A DNA stretch of 64,000 nucleotides. It comes from Lota lota (lineage: Eukaryota > Chordata > Actinopteri > Gadiformes > Lotidae). This document shows, one piece after another, positions 14,612 through 64,000 of the stretch (the stretch's first letter is position 1; each line of letters starts with the position of its first letter). The notes beneath the pieces were generated by a model. The model saw only the letters and a list, made by a program, of their open reading frames with translations, had not been told where the DNA came from and ran no database searches. The position numbers and the translations under genes are program-made. The DNA lies in assembly GCA_026745465.1 (NCBI GenBank), contig JACYXH010000522.1, positions 3,354,125 through 3,418,124 on the forward strand, written 5' to 3'.

Positions 14612-15870
14612 CCCCCAGTACCCCCACCAACACCCCCGTCAAACAGGGAATGATGCGTTTGTTGCGTCTTTTTTTTTTTCTTCTGGAAACGATCTACATT
14701 ATCTTAATTTATTGTTGCGTGGTGTTGTGCGGCGTTTCCTCGAGCGGCACTAGAGAACGCCGCCCAGTGGACTTGTAGACATGTTACCTTGTTAGCTAGT
14801 TTAGTATTTAAGCAGGATGTTATCGTCGCCTTTGCATGCTCCCACTGGATCTCAGGATAACTTCTAGCACAGTGGTTCCCAACCTTTGACTTTAGGTGCA
14901 CCACCTCATATGCAAAGTGAAAACAATGGATAAATACACATGCAATGTGAAGGCTGAGCAATGAGTCGGCTAACCAATGGGGTTGGTTAGCCAAAAGCAA
15001 AGCAGCAGGATGGTTAGCCAAACTCAGTGGGTGCTTTAGCCAAACGTTCAGTTAGCCAAACATTCAGTTATTGACAAGACACCGCCATTGTATTGACTGT
15101 TATGAAAAATGTTTTCTACTAGGCAAGGCGTTTTAAAACCGTTAGATCAGTTGCACAATTCTCTTGGATTGCAACGTTTTATTATGGTCTGGTCGCTAGC
15201 CCTAGAAGAAAAGTAGCTCAGACACAGTATCTTTGTTAGAACATCTTCCTAGCTTAGTGGAGCTGCATGTAGCGTTGACAAGGTGCCTTGCTCATGGGAG
15301 AGTTGTCAAAGTCAACGTGAGGATGTAGTTGCTGTGGTCTGCTTGGGTCTGAGAAGGCGTGGTTGTAATGCGTGTGGTCGGGTGACTCTCAAATTGCCAA
15401 CTTAGTTTGTAGTGTTATTTAAACCTGTTTGCAGGGAATGTTGTATGGTGACAAATATTGTTGACAGAAGTCTCAAATGTTAAAAAAAATACAAAATGTA
15501 AAAAATGTCGATACAAAAACAATGTAAAACTGTAAATAATGTTTAAAAAAATACTGTGAATAGGTATTTGTAGATATGTTATTTATTCCACTTTGTCATC
15601 TATTAGAAAACAATCTTATAAAAATGTATATTTTTAAACCATTGTGTTTCGTCCATTTTTACCTCACTTTAGCCACACCAATTTCAGAAACTGAGACCAA
15701 ACCAGAGAATATAAAATACTTGACAAGCTAAGAACCAGGTTTTATTAAGGCACTAGCACGGGCACACCTGACTTTATAACTCCAATGTAAACTAAAGTTC
15801 ACTTTGGTGGAAATTTGTCAAAAAGATGACAAAAAATAACCAAATAAAATAGGAGGTTTTTTCAAAACAA
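14612..15870 (+). promoter_or_regulatory. ccng2 3' UTR with candidate polyadenylation signal
   Basis: After the TAA at 14609 the sequence becomes AT-rich without ORFs. An AATAAA lies at 15843-15848 and would give a 3' UTR of about 1.25 kb; an earlier end near 15.63 kb is possible. A hAT-like terminus, cagtggttcccaacct, is embedded at about 14871. Because taf1c converges on it, the two 3' ends are only about 1 kb apart. Confidence 0.4.
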
Positions 15871-16439
15871 ATCCATTTTTCCAGAACGGTGCAGTAGGCT
15901 AGGAATATAAAACACAGACTACTAGTTGTACCATTGTAACATTTTACTGGTTTACAGGCTTCAAATTCCGAACACGATACATCATGTAAAGGAAGTCATT
16001 ACGTAATGAAACCAAGCAAGGTGTGTCAATACATCCATCCAGTTCTGATGAATGGCCAGAGAGGCATGGTGAGTCAGGGCTTTGAAGAAGACCAGACAGA
16101 AAGCTACTCCTCCCATGGCCTGACGTAGGAACAGAACACCGTTCACTTCTGTCGAAATAAAGTAGTCTATTTGAAATAACGACATGGCAGAGCCTATTTT
16201 TGTATATCTGAATTCAATACCTGACGAATTAAAAAGGTGTGTTTTTCTCGTTTAATTAAGAATTTGAGGTCATAATTAATATAACTTTCATTATAATGAC
16301 CTAATTATGGTTCTTTGACATTGCGCTACAAACGATTTAGAAAAATATATACGATAGACATTTTCATATTGTTGTGACGATATACATCCTCATATCCCCA
16401 GCCCTACCCAGGAGTTCTTCAACTGTTTAATCTCGGCGC

Positions 16440-16990
16440 CAAAAATACATGGTCAGTGTGGCCGTGGGACCCGACTAACCCGCCATGTCGGAAAACTCTT
16501 AGTATCAGATATAAGGTGATCCTTTGTTAAAACAAAGTGACGACCACCTCCATCTGGATGGTACAGAGTCTGACCTGAAGTTGAAAAGCTCCTTCTCTGT
16601 AGGATAAATGATGTCCGGATAGTTCTGTGCAGCAACACAGATCGTACGATTCCTAACACCATATAAAAAACTTTTGGTCAATTCCCACCTCCGTCCTCCG
16701 GGTGGAGGATGGGGAGGGGGGGGGGGGGGGGGGGTCCAGGGAACTTACTGCGATCTGGTGACCCCCAACAGGAGGATGAGGGCTCTGGTACGTCCACCCT
16801 GGCATCCACCGGCGGCGATCCTTTACATCCAAACCAGAACATTGCTAGCCAAAGAAATCCTGTTGGGTGTTGGTCAACTAATCCTGTTAGCGGTTTAATC
16901 CAGTCATCAACTTCTGAGAGGCTTGGCGTCCACACGTTCAGTCAGTACGGTGATAACATAGTGCGTCACGGAAGCATCCAGTTATATATT
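16440..16990 (-). other. Unassigned region with exon-like pieces
   Basis: On the minus strand one frame near 16.5-16.68 kb reads YGVRNRTICVAAQNYPDIIY and onward for about 55 codons. A second open stretch at about 16.75-16.93 kb reads through a segment containing FLWLAMFWFGCKGSPPVD to CA|GTAAGT, a consensus donor at 16746-16747. I recognise neither. They could be a retained pseudogene, part of a transposon, or chance. A G-run of about 20 lies between them (16711-16733). Confidence 0.25.
16894..16899 (-). terminator. Candidate taf1c polyadenylation signal (ATTAAA)
   Basis: ATTAAA on the minus strand about 150 nt past the taf1c stop codon (17047-17049). It is the nearest polyadenylation-like hexamer; no AATAAA was found closer. 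Confidence 0.35.
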
Positions 16991-17046
16991 CTTCTGCGTA
17001 GTTCAAACAAAGATAAAAAAAATGCTACCAAAAGTAAAATAAAATA

Positions 17047-38534
<21,488 letters not shown>

Positions 38535-38860
38535 TTGTTGAAACGGTTGCTAGCTGTTCAGGTCTTCATGGAAACACGTCTCAACATGTTCGTTCATGAA
38601 CACAAGTTTTAACAGTTATAAGTGATCAGTGCCAAGCGTGGCGAAGTATACACGCCGTCCTTGACATTAAACTCCTCAAAAATATACAATCAAAAATATA
38701 TTCCATTAAAAACGATGGTTTCTTAAATTGTGCAGAAATAAACTCAAAATAGCACATTTCCCTGCGAACCGAGGCACATGGCACCACTACAAGGCCACAC
38801 TGCCAGCGTGACTACGTCACGACAATCAGGACGCACAACCTGACCACGTGACCAGTCCCT
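38535..38860 (-). promoter_or_regulatory. taf1c 5' UTR and promoter region
   Basis: Upstream of the ATG (38532-38534) there is no intron signal needed, and within 320 bp lie a palindromic E-box CCACGTGA (cacgtg at 38845-38850) and a CRE-like tacgtcac (38813-38820). E-box CACGTG is the Myc/USF site, a plausible control for a Pol I factor (inference). The start site is not defined. Confidence 0.4.
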
Positions 38861-41800
38861 CCGGCTTGTCCCACCTGCAGCGCTGGGATCCATCGCCATC
38901 GCCAGGACCCATGGGGAAAATCACATGTGTTAAACATGGATGGAAAACATTTCATCGCGCTTCCTTAACAATAAATAACGTAAACATGCCACTGTATTAT
39001 ATTGCGTAGTGTATTGTTTTATCGCGCTTATCGTTAATAAATAAGTGTATATGAACCGGTGTCAAGCCAGCATGAATAACAAATTCTACTTCGAGTCTCA
39101 AATGGACTAAATTCTTAAAAATAAAAGGCCCCATAGCAATGCCATAGTAGAGGTTTCTGTGTAAAATATGAATGACATAATTTGTCATCAGCCTAATGAT
39201 TAAACAACGTCTCTTCTTACATATACAAGTCACTTCTCAACAGAAAGCAATGAATGACCATAACTAAGATGAGTTGACACAGGTTTTACTTGTTTAGATG
39301 CCACTCTATTACATGCGGACGTGCTTAATTATGAGGCAAGCTATTGCAGCCTTCTGGTTTAAACAATTTCAGACGTCACTTCCTTCTCCAAACTGAGGAC
39401 CGAAAGAGGTCCAGCAAGGACCTTCTCCATAGATCACTCCTGCATGTTTTTAAACCCCTTATTGGCCAAGAAAGAAAAAAAAGCACAGTAATGCTTTCCA
39501 TATAAAATACCAAACGTGTAAATGGCAGGTGCCGTAACAATGATATAAAATAAGGGGTGTTTGGTCTGGGCTGGCACCTAGTGGCCAGCATATATATCAT
39601 AAATCATTTATGAGAATGAGATTCGATTTCTTTATTGATCCCGTGCGTAGTAATTGTTGCCTCAGCTCGAGATGAGAGGAACGAGAATATAATAAATGAA
39701 GTAAAAATAGAAGAAAAAAAACACGCCCAATTTTCTTCCCACAATTTGTATGAACTGAACAAGGAGAGGGTTTTACTCGATTGGAACACTGGCCTTTGAG
39801 ATAATCCGCAGTCAGATTATTTTTGTTTACCAAGAGGAAGCAAAATAAATTAAATAAATAAAGCACAAAAACAATACGGAGGTAATGGTGTATATTTTTC
39901 TAATGGTGCACTTGTGGGCTTGCTATGAATATAATATAATAATATGTCAGCTTTGATCCATTGTCATGTTGGTTTGCTAGACGGCTCAGTAACATTTCAC
40001 TTCAAACATGTACTGTTCTAAATTACTGCAAGAGTTTGGTATGCTTCCTCAACAATTATGCGTGTCTAAAATCCGAGCTGATTGATGGCAAGTAGACCTA
40101 GCCAGAGCTATATAGAGAGCTTTCTAAGTAGCTCTGGGCCTAGCCTACTGAATGTATCGTTGTCCCTCCCTCTTTGGACTGAAGGCTTAACAATATAAAA
40201 CCTGTAGTGAATGTTGTCACTGGCTTTTGTGTGTGTGTGGTCTTATCAATCTTACTCAATCGTAAAAAAGAAGTTAATATTTAATTACTTCAACTAATAT
40301 AGGACTATATGGCTCGAGAAAGAGACGGTACATGCAGAATAATTCACAGTAAAGTGTTCACAAATAAGAATAGATATGGCATACAGTAGGTCTACCTTAT
40401 TTACGTATTTAAAGACGTTTGTCGAAGCGGCAGCGAAAATAAACCGATAATTGCGCAGCGTTGACAAGTTCCCGCCTAGCGGTTTGGCGGGTGTTTCAGG
40501 CGTTTGACTTGGCGGCGGGTTGGAAGTGAAACTTATTGGAAGAGGCTAGATTGTAAAAGGTTACTTAGACTGACGGGCATCAGTCCTATTCGAAAGCCTT
40601 CGAATAAAACGGCCCACATAGAAAACGTCAACATTTATTCAGCTAGGGTAGGAAATTTATTATAAGCATTTTTTGTCATATGTTTAAATTGTCTTTACAT
40701 CCCGACAGGAATCAATAAATCGAATCAATCAAAACATCCGGTATCTGTGGCTGTTACAGGCCTGTAATTAGCCAGTTCAATCATTTAATTCGACCCTAAA
40801 TAAATCATTTGATGGCCTGTCTTTCTACCTACCTACCCGTTAACGTCCCTCAAACGAATGTGTCAAATGGTACAAGCCACACTCTTATATGCACAGTAGA
40901 CTAGGTCTCAACTGCTGACCCGTTGTTATTCGTTCTTGATATATATGATAAAAAAGGTTAACTTCATAGTTGACATTGTGTCCTACCTTATCTCCTACTA
41001 AACAAGGTAGGCCTTTCCTTGTGAAACTCCTTAAACACATACTATCTAGGACTATTCAACTTGGTAAGCCACAATGGCTACATGGTGACTTATAGTTCTT
41101 ATCGTACTGATGACTTTCATAAATACAAACATCTTCCAAATGCAAGACGCAGTTTGAGATGCTCAGATTAATGTCCAAATTAGCCGTGTACTCAAAACAA
41201 AATAAGCCATGCAAATTAAAGGAAAAAAAATTATACAAAGTATATTTCAGCACACCAGTGGCAAATAAAATAAATAAACAAAAATATATAAGAACACAGG
41301 GTAGCAAGGTTGGTGTCCTCGCACATGTGTAATTACTGGTACTCGCACCCTTGCACGGATGGGTGACCACGGTCCTTCTACCATCCTACTCAGCTACCTG
41401 CCCGCACTCAACCTGTTCACTCATTATGCATGACTGGAGTCTTCCAAAAGGCTAGGCCAAAATATTGCTAAAGCTACCGAGCTAGTCATGCGTTAAGGCG
41501 TGGCTTTGGAGGGAGGCCTGAAGGGAGGGGTGGGATTTCTTTTGTTTGGATACTTTCGAAAGCTAATCCCTGTTATGTCACTCTTACAATTATTTGAAAC
41601 GTCTTCATTTGTGAACAATAAACAAAAACATTCTCATCGAAATAACAGTCTTGACAGACAGGGCATGTACTACATTCCTCATTGACCTTTTCAGAGTGGC
41701 CCACACTTCTCTTATGACCTTTCTCTATAAAAAACATCAACTGTTTTTAACGACAGTCACACAAATAAAGAGTTTGGCTACTGAACAAAGAAGACCAAGA

Positions 41801-42300
41801 ACAACAATCCGTCACTTTGATACATGGTGAGAATTTGATTGTTTTGTAGGTGAACAAATTTTGATGTTTCAAATCATCCTTAAAGTGCAGTCGAAACAAA
41901 AGGGATTGTAGCAAGCGGTGGTGCCTTAATTTCGGTGGCTTTGCACAAAACGTTAAGTTGGGAACATCTGGAGGTTTTCGGACAGGCATGGGTCGGCAGC
42001 GACGGCGCTCCACCAGAGGTATGCGTCGCTATCCCGGGATCGCTGAGCTTGTGAGCTGCTGAAGGGCTTACTTCCACTAAAGGGATCGTTAGGCATCTTT
42101 CGCATTGAATGAGGACACACATTGTCTAGTTTATAACCTTTACTGGATTCATTGGCTGGTTTCACTTCAACACAACATCAACTACACCTACGGCAACTCA
42201 CAATGGCACCCTTCTGTACGAAGTAGTCAACACACCACCCCAGACTCCATCCCTTCCACAACCACCATGGCTGGTGGTGTGGCGTCATGAAGAAGAGGAT
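38861..42300. other. Intergenic region between apc 3' end and taf1c promoter
   Basis: About 3.4 kb, AT-rich. Frames up to 104 codons (for example 41056 minus) show no motifs. No tRNA or other RNA gene is apparent. Small palindromes such as aactgctgac near 40.9 kb are not distinctive. Confidence 0.5.
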
Positions 42301-42318
42301 AAACAGCAGATATTTTAC

Positions 42319-42420
42319 TTTATTTTCTATATTTTACACATTTTCCAACACAGGAAAATACAGAATTAATAATTTAAGTGATTAGTGACATCATTTCGCC
42401 AGTCAGTTGTATTCTTTATT
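42319..42420 (-). terminator. Candidate apc polyadenylation signals
   Basis: AATAAA on the minus strand at 42415-42420 and 42319-42324, about 1.05-1.15 kb past the stop codon. Either would give an apc 3' UTR of ordinary length (42.3-43.47 kb). The intervening UTR is AT-rich, in sharp contrast to the GC-rich last exon. Confidence 0.45.
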
Positions 42421-43474
42421 TTTAAGCAAGGGGTTATTAACTGGGTTCTTCTCACTTCTTCTTACACTTGAAACTATCTCAAAAAGGTGTGTGGGCTTTA
42501 CATCTTAAATGGGAACGTAAAAATAAGAACAGCTCTGTCACGGTTAGAATCACTTCTTGAACAACTGTTGGGGAAAGCAGTCCATTTCCACGTGTTTATA
42601 TATTAATACAAGTGCAGGAACCACCCGCCCACACAGCCAACATTCAGAGCACAAGGCCAGAAAACATAGTAAATGTACACTTTAAGGAACGCAAAGATAT
42701 TAGTTGAATCTTTAATATAATTTCTCAGAAATAAATTAACAAAATAAAAAAAAAGGGTCCAAAAGACAGTTTTAGAGTGAAAAGAATTAAATGTAGGTTT
42801 TTGCACGATGGTACATACAAGTTAAAGTATTACACTAGTATTTTACTGACGTTTTTCAGGGCAGACAAGGGATTATTAAACGTACTTGAACGTGCAACAA
42901 AAATAACATACCTCTTGGTTGCTATTTTCATTGTACAATATTCAAATTGAACAGTGTTGCCACGGCAATGGTAGTGTGTGTTAGCATGCTGATGTGGTAA
43001 GAGTTATTTCTACGCGTCTATCTAACGTATAAATATAAGCTTGATGGGGAGTGATGCCCTTATTCAACCTTTCAAGTCATTTTCTTCTTGGAAAAGTTGA
43101 ACATGTTTAAAAGTGTTTTGTTCAAACCAGAACTTCCTGGTTTTAACCAAGAATGCAAACAGCAGCACTCCCCCCTCTGGATACAGAGTCCATCTCAACC
43201 CCATCCCACACATCAGCACATCAGAAAAACACTCTCGGCCAATAGGTTCATGCTGTTTGTCTTTGAGTGTTTTTCCCCAAGTTGTCTTTAGTGTTGACAT
43301 TTTACTTTGAAAGTTTCATTTAGAATTCGTTTTGTAAATTCAGTTTTCCATTTGTACGTACTAGAGAAAGGGGCGTGTCTTGCAAGGAAAGGGCAGGTCC
43401 TAGATAGAGGGGCATGTCTTACAGGGAAAGGACAACTCAGACGGAAGGGGTGGAAGGGGCGAGGGTGTGGGGGG

Positions 43475-61965
<18,491 letters not shown>

Positions 61966-63004
61966 CTAGGGGGTGACAACAAGAGGCAGAGTGGTACATT
62001 TTTTCTGATACATTTACAGGGACCCAAAAAGGTGACAACATTTTCTTTCTGCCTGAAAACTACAAAGATCTGCGTGCGGCGCCCTTCAAAAGTAATATTT
62101 GATAGGTGTCTACAGTCTCTATAGGTGTTTTGTTAGCAATGTTTTTTTTTTTTCATATTTGCTTCACTAAATCCTGTCTCTAATTAGAGCAGCATTGAAC
62201 CTCCTCCTAAAAATTCCTCATACAACTCAAGAAGCTAACCTAATCGTCTGTCAAGTCAAAGGTTACATTTAGAGGTTCATAAATATGATCCAAAATATGA
62301 TATCCACCATTATGATAATTTCATTTACACTCTTGTATAGGCTATATTACCTTGGCAGATGTAGGAGGCCTGCTGTAGTGCATGATGGTGCCAGTACACT
62401 GGTATATCTAACATTTGTTGGGATTGGGGTCCTTAGCACTAGTATTCATTTTATTATTTCTTTCTATCAGTAGGATGGCATCCAACCCAGAGCTATAGGC
62501 CGCTACACACCTTGCCTGGTAATGTAAGAACTACCCGTTATGTGGAGGCTTGTCATTCTTGCTGGGCTTGAGGAACAAGTTTAACTACCAAATCCAATCA
62601 AACAAAAAACGATATCATCTTAACCCAGGAAACTCTTGACCGTTTATAGATATTTTTGCTTTCTTCATTTTAGTGACGGCATGTGGCATATACATGCTCG
62701 ATGTGCTCATCTGCGCCCGTGACTTTTCAGCGCACTACTGATTCTTTTGACCTGTGCTGGACATGCCCCCAACTGCATGCTTGATATTCGACACTAAAAG
62801 GACGCCATAACATTCATTAGTAATGAATCAAACATGTGCAATGTGTTTTTGACTTGAGTCCATCCATTGCAAAGAATAACAGTATCGGCAACACTCCTGA
62901 ATGTTATTGCTTTGTTGGCGCAGAAGAGTTGAGCAGACAAGTTTGTTTGTTTTCATCAGCCAATCAGGAGTAGATATTTATCAGGATCTTTAGGTAGCAG
63001 CTCA
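61966..63004. other. apc intron 3 (partial), no exon seen
   Basis: About 1 kb upstream of exon 4 with no counterpart of human exon 3. Nothing else recognised. Confidence 0.5.
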
Positions 63005-64000
63005 AACCTTTGTTCTAAATGACACTTTGCTACAATGTAAAGTAGTGAGTGTACAGCTTGTATAACAGAGTAAATTTGCTGTCCCCTCAAAATAACTCAA
63101 CACACAGCCATTAATGTCTAAACCGCTGGCAACAAAAGTGAGTACACCCCTAATTGAAAATGTCCAAATTGGGCCCAAAGTGTCAATATTTTGTGTGGCC
63201 AACATCATTATTTTCCAGCACTGCCTTAACCCTCTTGGGCATGGAGTTCACTAGAGCTTCACAGGTTGCCACTGGAGTCCTCTTCCACTCCTCCATGACG
63301 ACATCACGGAGCTGGTGGATGTTAGAGACCTTACACTTCTCCACCTTCCATTTGAGGACACCCCACAGATGCTCAATAGGGTTTAGGTCTGGAGACATGC
63401 TTGGCCAGTCCATCACCTATACCCTCAGCTTCTTTAGCAAGGCAGTGGTCGTCTTGGAGGTGTGTTTGGGATCGCTATCATGTTGGAATACTGCCATGCG
63501 GCCCAGTCTCCGAAGGGAGGGGATCATGCTCTGCTTCAGTATGTCACAGTACATGTTGGCATTCATGGTTCCCTCAATGAACTGTAGCTCCCCAGTGCCG
63601 GCAGCACTCATGCAGCCCCAGACCATGACACTCCCACCCCCATGATTGACTGTAGGCAAGACACACTTGTCTTTGTACTCCTCACCTGGTTGTCGCCACA
63701 CACGCTTGACACCATCTGAACCAAATAAGTTTATCTTGGTCTCATCAGACCACAGGACATGGTTCCAGTAATCCATGTCCTTAGTCTGCTTGTCTTCAGC
63801 AAACTGTTTGCAGGCTTTCTTGTGCATCATCTTTAGAAAAGGCTTCTTTCTGGGACGACAGCCATACAGACCAATTTGATGCAGTGTGCGGCGTATGGTC
63901 TGAGCACTGACAGGCTGACCCCCCACCCCTTCAACCTCTGCAGCAATGCTGGCAGCACTCATACGTCTATTTCCCAAAGACAACCTCTGGATATGACGCT
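63005..64000 (-). mobile_element. Tc1/mariner-type transposon, right part cut by window edge
   Basis: Contains a long transposase frame on the minus strand plus the typical fish Tc1 3' flank (gtgagtacacccctaa near 63140). The left boundary is approximate; its inverted repeat partner would lie beyond 64 kb. It is inserted in an apc intron in the sense orientation. Confidence 0.85.
63183..63983 (-). pseudogene. Tc1-like transposase with one premature stop
   Basis: DDE transposase of the Tc1 family: helix-turn-helix part TIRRTLHQIGLYG; catalytic region WSDETKINLFG (first Asp), GGGSVMVWGC, then HDSDPKHTS (second Asp) and SPDLNPIEHLWG (Glu), the DD34E arrangement. A TAG at 63417-63419 falls after KKLRV, between the second Asp and the Glu; the frame resumes at once as VMDWPSMSPDLN and runs to the normal terminus at 63183. 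All catalytic residues are present, so inactivation in this visible part is by a single codon. The N-terminus is beyond the edge. Confidence 0.9.

Noticed and set aside
41056-41370. 104-codon minus-strand frame in the apc-taf1c gap
   Set aside because: No similarity, no promoter or splice context.

Overview
The window is vertebrate nuclear DNA from a ray-finned (teleost) fish. Four multi-exon genes can be read exon by exon with GT/AG junctions and matching phases. The introns carry fish-type DNA transposons and an unusually heavy load of micro- and minisatellites. Long dinucleotide arrays of this kind are notable in gadiform fishes, but that is only a hint and I do not claim a species.

Layout: (1) 122-8.6 kb, minus strand: ccni (cyclin I), eight coding exons plus a probable untranslated 5' exon; the last coding exon lies off the left edge. 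(2) 9.53-15.9 kb, plus strand: ccng2 (cyclin G2), complete, divergent from ccni as these two genes also lie side by side in mammals. (3) 17.05-38.53 kb, minus strand: taf1c, the TBP-associated factor C of the RNA polymerase I factor SL1, complete in 15 coding exons (1088 codons by my join), convergent with ccng2. (4) 43.48-61.97 kb, minus strand: apc, from the counterpart of human exon 4 to the stop codon (about 2410 residues), with the 5' exons beyond the right edge. A Tc1/mariner element runs off the right end.

Functionally the genes are two non-canonical cyclins, a Pol I initiation factor and the scaffold of the beta-catenin destruction complex. They are independent transcription units, not a pathway cluster.

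The most striking thing is not a gene but a recurring architecture. At many exons the exon-intron boundary itself (last exon bases plus the 5' splice site) has been copied in tandem into the adjoining intron, giving rows of two to six near-identical splice donors. I see it at ccni exons 1, 2, 5 and 8 and its 5' exon, at apc exons 4, 5, 6 and 14, and at taf1c exon 13; ccni exon 4 shows the mirror case at its acceptor. Other junctions abut dinucleotide arrays. One 138-nt in-frame taf1c exon sits between long complementary UG and CA arrays; apc exon 5 has a UG array at its 3' splice site; a ccng2 exon has a CT array of about 180 bp as its polypyrimidine tract. taf1c also carries a coding 48-bp minisatellite, and the 379 bp that form one apc exon in human are split here by an extra intron.
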